Source: Eublepharis macularius
Taxonomy: Eukaryota; Chordata; Lepidosauria; Squamata; Eublepharidae
Reading direction: 5' to 3'
Assembly: GCF_028583425.1 (NCBI RefSeq)
Contig: NC_072800.1
Span: 3,237,001 to 3,301,000, forward strand
Length of the DNA: 64,000 nt
The position numbers and the translations under genes are program-made. Position 1 is the first letter of the stretch. The number at the start of each line of letters is the position of its first letter. The notes under the pieces are model-generated. The model was given only the letters and a program-made list of their open reading frames with translations. It was not told where the DNA came from and did no database searches. This document shows positions 9,441-21,070 of the stretch, in pieces.

Positions 9441-12400
9441 AGAAAAGCAGCACCCGGCCCATTTTTTAGGCAGGCTGCTGCTTCCTTCCGTCCTCTCCCT
9501 TTTGAGGGGGGCAGGCCAGGGTGCGTTGAGGGAGGGGCCCATTTCAGGGTTTTCCACTCCCTGTTTGCACGATGTAAGCTGGTTTGGGATGTGTGGTATA
9601 AATGATGTAAATGAGTAATAATAAAGCTGAAGGGTGAGGGGCAGATGAATGGCAGGATGGTTGGTGTGTGGGAAGGAGAGAAGGAAGCAGGGGAAGGGAA
9701 GAAGTTATGGGCTCTGCCAGGTGAAGGGAAAGAGGCAATTTTGTGGCGCAAAGGATATGGGAGGAAATGAGGTGCTATTTGCGTGCCCTGGCAGGTTCCC
9801 CACTGTACGACTGGGCCCGGTCTGGCAATCAGCACCATGCAACCGGACCGTGGTTTCCCCAGGTAGAGGCTGGCAGGCAGTAAACGAGGGAAAACTGGAC
9901 TGTTCTTTGGAGGGCGGGGGGTGAGATAGAAGCGGGTTGGCTGGTGGGTGGGAAGGAAAAAAGGGAAGCAGGTAATTGGGAGTGGCTATGGGGGCTTTAA
10001 GGGGAGGGAAAGGGGGGAAATAATGAGGGAGACGGAAATGAGCTGCCCCCTGCCAGTCCCTGCAGGTTCCCACTTGTGTTGTTCTGGTCCGGCTCCCATC
10101 CCCATCCCAGTTTCTGCTGTTCAGATTCCGAATCTGGCAGAGATTGAATGTGGTTGCTTTAAAAGCAAAACTAACCTAGAACTGTCCCCTTTAATTGGAT
10201 CATTTGTTACTCCTGTACGACATGATCGAATGAGCGCCTCTATCCCTCTCTTCTCAGCAGCACTCTGTAGCTGTTATTCTTTTTTTCTTCCCAATCCAAA
10301 ATGCTTTTTCTGGCCTATTTTCATAGATGACGGTACAGATGGTTTAGGAAAGAGTGTGACGGCTGAGCTCAAGCCCATTAAAGAGTCACATGGGGGGGGT
10401 GCTTCAGTTTCATCCGGAGCTGCGGAGGTGGTGAGCGAGTGACATCCTGCCACCCTCATGTGTCAAGTGACGAGCAGTCTCTGTTGGCAGCCTGGGACAT
10501 CATCTACAGCCTGCCAAGTCTTCAGCCTCGACTGCAGCAGCACTAGCAGCACACACACCCCTCCCGCCATGTCACTTGCTCACCAGCGCTCACCGTGAGA
10601 TCCTTCTCTCCCTGCTGTCAGTGGGCGGTGTGAGTGTGTCCCTTTCTCGACACAAGCAAGTCTGTGCTGCCCGGCTGCCTCTCTCTCACAGCTTCTGGGA
10701 GTGGGGGGAATGGCTAACACCAACACTGTAGGCATACTAGGGGGGTTGGTCAAGTAGAGCACAACGGAGACAGGGACGGCTGGGAGCTCCTCAGTCAGCA
10801 GCCGGGAATCCTGGAATACTGGTCAGGATGAGTTCCTCCTTCTAGAGCTTTTGAAAAGTCTGCAAAACTTCCCTTATCTGAGGGGCATTTGGAGGCTGAG
10901 GGATGGGGGTGGAGTTCTCTCAATTGCCTTTTTCTGGCTGCCAGATTTGTGTCTTACTTTGATTTAGTGCACTTTTATGTAAATCATCTGGGAAAGGCAG
11001 CACATGAACATTTTAAAAGAGATAAATACATGTTGAGTGTTTTTGACTGCAGCTGAAGTTGCGTATCTATATCTGTTGAAATGCAATAGATAGTAAGAGA
11101 GAGAGAGAACTGTCAAAACAAATCCAACATGAGGGCCACCAATAAGGTTGCCAACCTCCCGGAATTACAGCTCCAGACAACAGAGATCTCTTCCCCTGGA
11201 GCAAACGGCAGCTTTGGAGGGCGGCCTCTGTGACAATTACACCCAGCCCCTCCGCTCCACCCCAGGAATTTCTCAAACCAGAAGAGGCAACTCTAGCCAC
11301 CATTTTAATAGCACACATCTCTTTGCGCGTGTCCCTCTCTGCATGCTGAATGAGCTGCAAAACTCCCCAATTCCCTTCCTGGCCAAGACGAGCAGACCAC
11401 CGTCACAATGAGTTTTGATGCTGTAGCTGTAGCACTTGGAAGAATCAACACAATCTGTTCTCATTTTAGTGGGACTCCACAGTGCAACCTGAGCCTTCAG
11501 TGCATGTGACCACTTGGGCCCAATGTTAGCAGTTAGATCTGCCTTCACGATATTTATAAGCCTTGTGAATATGGCGATATCATAAGCCTCTCTCTGTATG
11601 TGTTTTAAAGACAGAAATGCTGCCTAAGCCAGGGAAAAGGAGAGGAGAAAATGATTTGGGCAAATATCTGGAAAAGGTAGACCTTCCTTCAGAATTCTGT
11701 AACCTGTTAAAACACTGCTTGAACTCCTTCAGCTAAAAAGCTAAAAAGCTTTGATCCAGTCCAGACATAGCCAGCTGCAATTATGCAGCACTCCATGGGC
11801 AGGCTGACCCTGTACTGGATGCAAATACACATTCCCGCCACAGTGGAGTTGCGCAAGCATCATTAACTGCTGCACATCCAGGATTGGATCAAGCCATTCT
11901 GCCACTCCAAGCGCTCCTCATGGCCACTTGGAGCATCTCTGGACTAGGCAGTGGCAGTACAAGTGGGGGCCCCTCCTGTCTTGCCCCTGTGAAGTCTAGC
12001 ATGGGCTTCAGAGGCATCGGCTGGGCGGCAGTGGAGCTGGAGGTAGCAAAGGACACAGGCCCCTCTCCTGTTGCCTCCCTCTAGTGATGTGGAGCCTCAG
12101 CAGCACTTTGGCAGTAAATTGTTCCTCCTTATACCCAAAGGTGCAATATCGATACATCTATGGATGCAAGTTCACCCAGTCTGCACGGGCAATTCCCTAC
12201 TCAGCAAAAGACTTGGTCTGTGAAAGCTGTTTCCAGGCATGTGTCAGCCTTGCTGAGTTGAGCAATTGGCTGTAACAGAAAGACTCCAGCGTAAGTGGCC
12301 TTCCAGTCATGCTTACGGGCTGCAGGGGAGCTCAGAGCATGGCAGTGAAGCCAAACGCTGGTTTGATTCAGGTTTGAATGCTGCTTTGAAGGGAGGAGAA

Positions 12401-12878
12401 GAAATGATAGTTTGTGATTTGGACATAAGTACAAACAGTGCCCCCCTGCAACAGTGAAAGTCTTTCACCTTTGAGTTCCATGCAAAGGGAGAAGGGAGCT
12501 CTGGAGTCCAAAGATCCATTTGCTTCTTCCTGAAAGAGCAAATCATGGCTTCTCTTTCATTGATAGACATCATTGTTTTATCTGGATATGTGCTGCAATA
12601 TAGTTTTTAATTCCAGAGGCAAATGCTAGAAAGGATGATTTCTTCACACGAAATCATGGCTTATGTTGTCAGTCTCCAGAGCGTCTTGCACATCCTGGTT
12701 TTCCTTTACTTTCTCTCTGTAGCCTGGAAGGTGCTGCCAAGAAAGAAACCAGGATTAATGCCCGCCTTCATACATCATGTGAAACCACATTTAAGTTTAA
12801 CAGTGGACAATAAACCAAGTTCCAGTCCTGGCTTCAGCACTGGTTGAAGCAAGCTCTGATTCACAATAGCTTTAACAG
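9441..12878. other. Intergenic, no gene recognised
   Basis: Purine- and pyrimidine-biased stretches (9480-9760, 9900-10030), a short AG run near 11097-11108, and one small repeat (separate entry, 11144-11300). The open frames here are short, uncorrelated with each other and show no family motif. Confidence 0.6.
11144..11300 (-). repeat. MITE-like repeat (gttgccaacctcc terminus)
   Basis: Begins aaggttgccaacctcc and contains ctccagacaacagagatctc, shared with copies at 23699-24082 and 42274-42852. A degenerate inverted terminus (aggcaactctagcc) closes it. Confidence 0.5.
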
Positions 12879-13136
12879 AGAGCCAGTTTGATGTAGTGGT
12901 TAAGAGTGGCAGGACTCTAATCTGGAGAGCCGGGTTTGATTCCCCACTCCTCCGCTTGAAGCCAGCTGGGTGACCTTGGGTCAGTCACAGCTCTTTCAGA
13001 GCTCTCTCAGCCCCACCACCTCATAGGGTGTTTTGTTGTGGGTATAATAATGACATACTTGGTAAACCACTCTGAGTGGGTGTTAAGTTGTCCTGAAGGG
13101 CGGTATATAAATTGAATGTTGTTGTTGTTGTTATTA
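12879..13136 (+). repeat. tRNA-derived SINE (family S1)
   Basis: The head has a pol III A box (TGATGTAGTGG) and B box (GGTTTGATTCC). The body contains agctgggtgaccttgggtca, the tail tgaagggcggtatataaatt, and the element ends in a GTT repeat. Other copies are at 36797, 38985 and 53926. Confidence 0.85.
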
Positions 13137-13599
13137 AGATGCTACTGGACTCCTGTATCATATAGTTCATGGAGTGGCCAGTGTTCAGACAGTAGCTAGC
13201 TAACCATGGTTAATTTAATTCAACCGAGGTTTTGTGCACTGTCTGAACTGAACTATTATTTCATGTTCTCTCACCCTCAAAATGTTCCTTACCAACTTTG
13301 TAGCATCTTATGTTCTGTATGTAATATATGACAGAATATTTGGCTCTAAGTATTCTTCTAAAGATGCTCATTTTTATCAAGCCACAGGCAGGACCACAGG
13401 TGCCAGTGACAAGTTCCTGATATCCTGATAAACATATTATATAAAGCACATTATATAAAGATCAATAGATATACTCCAGTAAGCTTCCTCCTGAGCTTTT
13501 TAAAGGTGCCTGAAGCAGAGCTGAAGAATGGCCTGCCTGTTCAAATGAAAAGGCCGGCGTACCCAAGACCTTTCTCACTTTTCTCTTGTCTGCAGACCA
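13137..13599. other. Intergenic, nothing recognised
   Basis: AT-rich; no gene, repeat family or signal recognised. Confidence 0.5.
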
Positions 13600-13879
13600 G
13601 CCTGCTTCCTTGGCATAGGGTACCTGCTGTTTGTAATTCGGCCCACCCAGCCAGCAGTATAGCTGTTTAAGGCTGGGGGCTGCCTTTTGCCTCCCCGCAG
13701 GAAGAAGAGCTAACAGACAACTTCTCAGCCAATCGGGGATTAAGGAGGGGGCAGAGCCAAGAGCCTTATAAGGTGGCTCTGCCCCTGATCCCCTGCCGTT
13801 GCCTTGAGCTCGGCCTGAGCAGAGTCCCCTTCAAGCCCAGCACCTCTGAGGCTGCTTCTATTGAAGGCCCTCCGGTTGA

Positions 13880-13880
<1 letters not shown>

Positions 13881-13929
<49 letters not shown>

Positions 13930-13955
13930 TGCATTGCATTGCATTGCATTGCATT
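13881..13955. repeat. (GCG)n followed by (GCATT)6
   Basis: About 14 copies of GCG (13881-13923), then six perfect GCATT units (13926-13955). Two unrelated microsatellites are joined within three bases. They create artefactual poly-Ala, poly-Arg and poly-Pro frames. Confidence 0.95.
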
Positions 13956-14399
13956 GGAGAGGCTGCGCTATCCCCCTGCTTGCTACCCTCAGACTCCAGG
14001 AGGAGAGCCAGGGCCCAGTGCCAGGCTCAGGGGTTTGGCAGAGATCCCCCCCATTTACATTTGAGGCTTGTTGTCTCTCAGTCAGGAGGGCTGAAACAGG
14101 GTGAGGCCCAGCCCCTGAGGGCCTCTGGCCTACCTGGCTCCTCTCCTCCACCTTTTTTCACTCTGTTGGGAGGGAGTTCTTCCAGTAGCAGCAGCAGCAG
14201 CAATAGGCTTGGCTGTAGGCCACAGGAGTGAATTGCAGCCATCTGAGGGGCCCGTTGCTTCATATACTATTGCTACTGGCCTAGCAGGGAGGATGCTGGT
14301 GGCCCCCCCTTCCCTGTTTAGACTTTCCCCTCCCCCCTCCATTTACACTTACTTTGGAGGAAGTATTTACATCAGCAATAGCTCAGCCTAAGACCTTGA

Positions 14400-15160
14400 G
14401 GCAGCAGGGGCCATTTTGTGGGAGGGCTTGGCAGTTTATTCAGTTTGGTGAGGCCATTTTTAGGGTGGCACCCAGTGGCCTGCTTAGCCTCCTGGGAGTG
14501 GTGGCCATGTTGTGGAGGTATCTACAATATGCACAGCAAATGCGGTGGCCATTTTGAGTGTGGCATTTATGTGGCCTGATTGGCCTCCTGTTTACTGGCA
14601 GTAGCAGCCATTTTGGTGGAGCTTTTGCAGCTTATCCTGTGCTGAGGGTGACCATTTTAAGAGTGGCACCTGGTGGTCTGCTTAGCCTCCTGGCAGTAGT
14701 GGCCATGTTGTGAAGGCATCTACAAAATGCAGAGCTCTGGGAGGTGGCCATTTTGAGTGTGGCATTTGTGTGGCCTGATTTACCTCCTGCTTACTGGCAG
14801 TAGCAGCCATTTTAGTGGGGCTTTTGCAGTTTATCCTGTACTAGGGTGGCCATTTTGAGAGAGGCACCTCTGCTTTGCTTCCTGGCAATGGTGGCCCTGT
14901 TGTGAAGGCACCTGCAATATGCACAGCACCAGGGGTGGCCATTTTGTTGTGGGCCTTGTGTGGCCTGATTTGCCTTTTGCTTACTGGCAGTAGTGGCCAT
15001 TTTTGTGAGCCTTTTGCAGCTTATCCTGTGCTGGCAGTGACCATTTTGAGTGTGTCTCACGACGGCCTGCTTAGCCTCCTTCCACTGGCGGCCATTTTAT
15101 GGAGACCTCTACAGGCTACACAGTGTTTGGGCTGCCATTTTGGGGGTGCTGTGTTCCTAC
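14400..15160 (+). repeat. Tandem array rich in GGCCATTTTG
   Basis: Diverged tandem units with about thirteen copies of (G/A)CCATTTT spaced 40-60 bp apart, all on the + strand, with phrases such as gcttactggcagtagcagcc and ttttgcagcttatcctgt repeated. The compound period is roughly 200-230 bp. Confidence 0.75.
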
Positions 15161-17214
15161 TGGGCTTTGAAGCTCTAAAAGCAGTTATTTTACAGTACAT
15201 CACATCACATTACATTACTGTACATTTCCATCTTGCCACCCAAAAAGGGTAGTAGCCCTGCTAAGGGCAAGCAGCCAGAAAATAGGCCTCCTGCAAAGTG
15301 GCCCTGCAGACTCTTCCTTTGAGGAGGATGAAATGGCCAAGGGGAGGAGGGAAATACTGGGCTATCAGTGTCTCTCAGTCAAGAGTGCTGAAGCAGGGTT
15401 AGGCCCAGCCCCTGCAGGCCTCCTGCCTATCTAGGCCTCCGTAACTGTTTTGACTTTATTTGGAGAGTGTACTTACAGCAGCAGCAGTGAAGGCCTGGCT
15501 GAGGCCGGGGTGGAGGGGGGCTTGCAATCATCTGAAGAGTGGTTTGCTGCACGCTTTATTTCCACTGGTGTAGCAAGGATATACAGTCCCAGAGTGGTTG
15601 TGACTAGTTAAACCCCTCCTCCTTTTTCTCTGCTCAATTTTGCAGCCTTGGTGGGCCTGTTTTTGTTTTTTAGGTTTTCTCACTCAGGCCACCTAATGGC
15701 ATGCTGTGTTATTGCAACTGCTGAAATCTGCAATGCTGTCATGCAGGACACTGAAGTCTAAGATGTGATCTGATCTTTCTACCAGATTAGCGCAATTGAT
15801 GGCCAGTAGCGGATCTGGCCTAGGCTGCTGTAATCCAGTCATGTTGAAGTGACAATGGACCTTACTGACAAGGTAGGTAAGTCCACTAGCCTCTAGGGCC
15901 TGGCTGTGGGGGCTCCAAGGGGTCAGGCGACGTCTCTTGACTCCCATGTTTAGGATCCTGGGTTGTATCACCTTGGGTCTTGCCTTTGGGTTTTGCAGTT
16001 TGGCCACTGGGTTATTACTTAACTCAGTCCTCAAGGGCCAGAGTCATAAAGGGAGCAGCATGTCCGGGGTTAACCCTCTTCTTCAGGAAGGGGAGGAGAA
16101 GGATGAGGCAGACCTGAGGAGAGAGACAAGTAAATGAGACGTAAGAAGGTTCACCTCACCTAGTCCAGGCAGCTGCTAGCTGGCCTCCTTTATGGGAACT
16201 ACAGCAGCTGATGGGGCACCGAGCCTTGTCTCCAGTGTGTTGAAGTGGAGTTTTCACTACCTTGGGGACCAGTGGCTTCTGGGTTTAGTTCAGGGGCACT
16301 GGTGGGCTGAGCAGTGGCCCATTGACCAGTCAGAATGCGGGTCTTACTGTAGACCGTATATATTTGGAATTTTCCAATCCTCGTGGCAGTTGGACTGTGG
16401 GGGAGGGAACTAGATAACCCCTCAGCCCTCTTCCCATGGATGCATAGGCAGTGGTGCTCATACCTAACCCTCTTTCATCCACGTGGAATAGGATTTTGAG
16501 ACAGGTCCTAGAGACTGGTCCTGATGTTTATGTTTCAAGGCAACGCCTGGTCTTGCCTGCAGATGGAATGGTGCAGCTTGCCCCTTGGATTTCCTCTGAG
16601 TTATACTTGCGGGGAGGGCTGTGGTTGCTTGGCAACCAGGCGCCATTGCCCCCAGCACGTTATAAACCGATGATCAACTGGCCAGCAGTTTCTGGTTGGG
16701 GTGCAAGTTGGGCTGTAGGAGTTATGGCTGAGCTGGTGCATCTTTCCCTCAGTTATGGGGAGCGGAATGTTAAGGGTCTGGCCTCATACCCAGCGGCAGC
16801 CATCAGGTGGCTTAGGCACCTTTAGGTTTGCCAGTAAACCTCTCAGTTTGATGTAAGCCCAGGTGATTTCTGGGGTCACACAATGTTAATGGTCGGCATG
16901 GGAGTTAGAGTTAGCACAGTGATGGCCCAAGCCCTTAAGGAAGGGTCTGGCAACTCTGCACTTAGCCACTGGGCTGGAGATGGACAGGCAAATGCTACTG
17001 TTTGGTGGGAGGTGGGGTCCTTTGTCTCACTCCTGGTAATTCACTTGGGGATAATGGGCTGGACTTATCCAGGGCACAGCCCTTCCATTACAGGTCCCAA
17101 TGACATGCATGCACAGGCAAGGTGGCTCGGTGCGCTTGAGGGGAGGAGCGGTCCGCCACCTCACATTCTGGTCATTTACTTCTGCTAGAGATTCCAGACC
17201 CCCTGCCCTCACTT

Positions 17215-17600
17215 ACCTGGGCAGCGGGGGGGGGAGTGTACCTTCCTTGCGCGCTCCCCTGCCACGCAGCGCGCTCCTGTATGCCACAGCCGCTGGGATC
17301 GGGGCCGTTTTGGCCACGATCGGGGCCGCTGCAGAGCACAGGAGCGCGCTCCACAGTGCTCAAAACGGGCCCAATCCATAGCAAATGGGCCCGTTTTCAG
17401 CAGCTGTGGTGCGCAGGAGCGCTCCGCAGTGCCCGAAACAGGTCTGTTCTGCCACGGATCGGGCCCGTTTTGAGGTGCTGCGGAGCACAGGAACACTCCT
17501 GTGCTCCACAGCACCTCAAACCTGGGCCCGATACGCGGCAGAACAGCCCGTTTCAGGCGCATTCTGCAGCGACCGGCCATGCGATGACATCATCGTGCCT
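17215..17600. repeat. GC-rich hairpin-forming repeat block
   Basis: Repeats of gggcccgttttgaggtgctg-like units in both orientations, including the inverted pair at roughly 17464-17522 (gaggtgctgcggagcacagg and its near reverse complement). Similar vocabulary occurs in the Helitron at 31186. It interrupts the SGNH repeats. Confidence 0.6.
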
Positions 17601-18340
17601 GTGGGGGTGCGCACGCTCACACAGGCTTGCACCACCCAAGCAAGTGGTGGCCTGATGGTTTGAGGGGAGAGGCGGACCTCTGCCTCACACTCTGCGCGTG
17701 CGCACCCCCTCCCTCCAAAGGTAAGTGCCAGGCCTCTGTCCCCCCGCCGGGAGATTGAGGGGGCCTGGCAACCCTGACTTGTGCTGTAATGACCTTGGAT
17801 CCGGGGCATGGCCCTTCTGATAGAGGCTCACGCAGACTTGCACGCATAGGCAAGGTGGCCTTTTGAGCTGGTGGTGAGGAGCGGCCTCTGCCTCACGTTC
17901 AGGTAATTCAACTTGGGGGTAGGACTTTGTCTCACAGGGCATGGCCCTATCTTGACAGGCTCACACAGGCTTGCACTGCCCAGGCAAGTGGTGGTCTGAT
18001 GGTTTGAGGGGAGGTGTAGTCTTCCGCCTCCTGTTGGTCATTCACCGCATGGTAATGACTGTGGCTCATGGGGCATGGCCCTTTCCTGACAGGCTCACAC
18101 AGGCTTGCACCACCCAGGCAAGTGGTGGCCTGATGGTTTGAGGGGAGATGCGGACCTCTGCCTCACGCTGGTCATTCACCATGGCTAATGACCTTGACTC
18201 GAAGGGCATGGCCCTTTCCTTACAGGCTCACACACACTTGCACCACCTAGGCAAGTAGTGGCCTGATGGCTGAGGAGAGGTCCAGTCTTCCGTCTCATGT
18301 GTGGTCATTCACCTGGGTGGGAATGACCTTGGTTCTAGTC
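17600..18340 (+). repeat. ~130-bp tandem array derived from the SGNH region
   Basis: Units contain gggcatggccctttcc, aggctcacacaggcttgcac, aagtggtggcctgatggttt and ctggtcattcacc. The last segment recurs near 17903, 18042, 18171 and 18304. Each unit includes the region that reads LVIHL in an SGNH frame. Confidence 0.75.
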
Positions 18341-19030
18341 TTTGCAGGTGCACTTAGACTTGCAGTGATGGGCAAGTGGTGGCCTGGTGTTTGATCCAAA
18401 GGGCTAGGCGTGAGGCCAGTAGAGCCCTATTTAAGGCATTAGAGGGTGGCCTAGGGATTTATCTGCCTCACCCGCAAATAAGGGCCAAATTTGTTGACCT
18501 CTACAGAGGGGATGGGGTTCACCTATTGGTGAAGGGCAACAACATCCGCTTAGATAACCTGCGGTAAGGTGGCAGTAGGCCACCTGTGGGGCACAAGGGC
18601 CTAAGCAGAGGCTTGGCGCAGTGGTGGCAGGATTAGGAGGGGGAGAAATGGGTGGGCCGGTGAGCACCCTTGGCACATCCCCATTTGGGGGGGAATTGGG
18701 GTCTGTCAGGATCACTGGTACTGCTTGATGGCTGCCAGCTGAGAGGGCAGACTGCCGTGTGGATCCCCTAGACAAGTACAGCCTTCCTGCTATACAGCGA
18801 GGTGCTATAGGCTTGGAGTGGAGAACCATTTGCCTGGCCCGCCGGGTCCCAGCGATGCATGTGGATGGCTCGTGCCCGGGGCAGCAGGGCTCGCCCAGAC
18901 AGGTCAGGGCGGAGATCCAGGATGACCCCAGGGCCTGACCTGTACCGCTAGTTAGGCCCGTGCTGTGTATATATGGTCAATGATATGTTGTTGCCAAATA
19001 AATATGGCCCATTAGTTCCCAACACTTGTG

Positions 19031-20640
19031 TCTGTCTCTTCTTTCCATCTGGGGTGGCAGAAATCTAAGCTTCCAAACAACTACTTAACAACAAACATTT
19101 CAACCACGCATCTCTGAAATGGGCAACTATTCTGATACCTCTATATGGCCGGGGGGGGGGGGGGGGGGCTGGCATTATTTGTGAATTGAAATGTTGTGAT
19201 GTGATGGATGTTGTTGAGTGATGGACTCTATTTCCCAGCAACAGAAGGTATAGTTTATTATGAGGTTTTGTGTACCAAGGTTCATGAACAGAAGGAAGTG
19301 TTTTGTTTCCAAGAAGCAGCTTGGAATGTGTGGGAGAAATAGCGAGGGCTGATCATTCCGCTGACAGGAGCCCTGCATGACAGAGGATGTCTTAGCAGTC
19401 AAAGGCGCTCCAGATCAAAAGCAGAGCAGCTCAGGAAAACGAAGCAGCTGCAAAGGAAGACCTTACAGGCATTCGCAGTGTGTCTCCTGCCCTTCCTTCA
19501 AGAATACTGGGATGGTGAATTGGGGGCTGTCTCCATTTCACCCTCATGCAACTCTTTAAGGTGGGTTTGTCTGATCTGGTTCAAGGTCCCTCCAATAAGC
19601 TTTACAGCAGAAACCAGGATTCATTATAGTCTAAATCAAAAGCTCAGACACCTGAGAATAATGGAATGCCAGTTCTGTGGCCCCCTGCAGGCATCTTGCT
19701 AGAGCCTCTCGGAACCAGAGAGTGGCCTTGTTTATTCACATCAACCCAGGTGCGATTTCACCTTCCTCAGGTGTTACCTGCTGTGTCTTTGCGAGGCTGA
19801 GCAAACTCGGAACTTTGTCGCTAGATGGATATAGACTTGCAGGTGGCTTTATGCTGTATGTTCCAGTAATCTTGGTTGTGTCTTAGATGTGATATGATTT
19901 GAGAGGCATTGCACTAGCACACGGAATCCACTTCCTTCTGGCATTGCAATAATATATTTAGAGTTACGAGGTTCAGGGAAAGATCTTGGCTTTAAACTTT
20001 GGTTTAAGTTGAGACAGCAGAAGCACTGTCCCCGTGTGCTCCTGGTCTACAGCCAGATCACTACACACGGTTAGGAATGCAGCCTTTTCTTTCTCAGGGG
20101 CAGTGTGGAAAGGAAAGTTGATTCTTGGTCCAAAATGAAGTGGGTGTGTACACCCACAAACACACGTCCAGGTTCCTGCAGAGCTGGAAAAGAAAACTTC
20201 ACTCTGACTTTTGCTATCAGATGACAGCATGATATAATTAAAAATGGAAAGCCACCTCCCACACAGGGTATTCTTGGCTGCATGGAATATTTGATAATAT
20301 CTGGCTGTCATTTGACAATATTTGACAGGTCGAATCTTTGGCATCCCAAACTTAGTACAGACATGCTCTTCATTAACTACTACCTCTGGCACAGATGACA
20401 TTTGACTTTTTCATAAATGGACACATTTACACACCCAACTTCTATAGATAATGATTGCATTCATTGCATATCACTCCCAGTTCCTTTATAGCCCTGGGAT
20501 TTTTTTTTTTTAAAGGAACTAGCCTGTCAGTATTCGGGACTCAAGATAAAGCAACTGAGCAGGACATGCTGTTTCATATACGGGGTTTAAAATAAGCAGA
20601 AAAAAACCTTCACCCAGTAATTCCACACATCACAATAGCA
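19031..20640. other. Intergenic upstream of TECRL
   Basis: Contains a G18 run (19151-19168). No gene or repeat family is recognised. Distal TECRL regulatory sequence may lie here, but nothing specific can be pointed to. Confidence 0.5.
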
Positions 20641-20642
20641 AG

Positions 20643-20652
20643 CTAAATATAG
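20643..20652 (+). promoter_or_regulatory. MEF2-type site upstream of TECRL
   Basis: CTAAATATAG matches the MEF2 consensus YTA(A/T)4TAR exactly. It lies 34 bp before the TATA box and about 190 bp before the TECRL start codon. MEF2 drives cardiac and muscle genes, which fits the known expression of TECRL. The function is inferred. Confidence 0.5.
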
Positions 20653-20686
20653 TCACGGATTAGAGAGCCATTGTTTTCAATCCTGC

Positions 20687-20695
20687 TATATAAAA
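20687..20695 (+). promoter_or_regulatory. TATA box, putative TECRL core promoter
   Basis: TATATAAAA lies 142 bp upstream of the ATG, which would put a start site near 20718-20722 and give a 5' UTR of about 115-120 nt without an extra exon. The same bases also match a Helitron 5' end (see findings), so a chance or transposon origin is possible. Confidence 0.45.
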
Positions 20696-20836
20696 CTTGG
20701 GCTCTCCAAATGGAATGCCACTTGACCTTTTGTGTTCCACCAGCCTGTGCTTGTATTTAACTGATGCCAGGACAGCAGATTGCCCCTTGGAGGTGTCTTG
20801 TGTTGACATGACAGGCCCTAGTGCTGTGCCCTGGCC

Positions 20837-21070
20837 ATGTTCCGGAGACACAAGCCCAGCACTCCAGAGCACAAGAGGAACCCTGCCGTTCAGGGATCTG
20901 CACTACCAGTGGCCCAGAATGACATGAGGTCTTTCTTCAGCTTGTCTCAGCTGGTCCTTTCGGCTGGCCATCTAAGACCACCTCCCATCCTCAGGCATTC
21001 AAAAATCACGTACTTTGAAGTGGAGATTCTTGATGCCCAAAGCAAAAAGCAGATCTGTGTAGTGGACAAG
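20837..21070 (+). CDS. TECRL: TECRL coding exon 1
   Basis: Encodes residues 1-78, starting MFRRHKP and ending in DK, with [10 protein letters not shown] and [16 protein letters not shown] as the family-like blocks. The ATG is chosen because the start matches the TECRL N-terminus. It ends in phase 0 before a GTAAGC donor. Confidence 0.95.

Larger units (their letters stand above)
13600..19030 (+). mobile_element. Retroelement remnant with SGNH-hydrolase block (Ngaro/DIRS-like?)
   Basis: A 5.4-kb GC-rich unit different from its surroundings. A frame at 18376-18567 reads ARREASRALFKAL and then AKFVDLYRGDGVHLLVKGNN, the catalytic Asp/His block of SGNH hydrolases. LVIHLG-type blocks lie upstream from 17035. 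An SGNH domain of this kind is known in vertebrate Ngaro (tyrosine-recombinase) retrotransposons. I see no recombinase or reverse transcriptase. Direct repeats occur at about 14070-14300 and 15370-15590. Treated as a fossil: broken, with many breaks. Boundaries are approximate. Confidence 0.4.

Noticed and set aside
9416-10073. Ser/Pro/His-rich minus-strand frames of 120-140 codons
   Set aside because: They arise from pyrimidine-rich low-complexity sequence and have no family motif.
12879-13136. Functional tRNA gene suggested by the A and B boxes
   Set aside because: The boxes belong to the head of a SINE; no cloverleaf or anticodon arm can be formed and the same unit recurs with a SINE tail.
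13740-14231. Open frames with poly-Ala, poly-Arg, poly-Pro or poly-Ser around the GCG repeat
   Set aside because: They exist in all frames because the microsatellite has no stops; no conserved sequence surrounds them.
17600-18340. CRISPR-like array from the regular ~130-bp period
   Set aside because: The repeats are long and contiguous with no unique spacers, and the genome is vertebrate.
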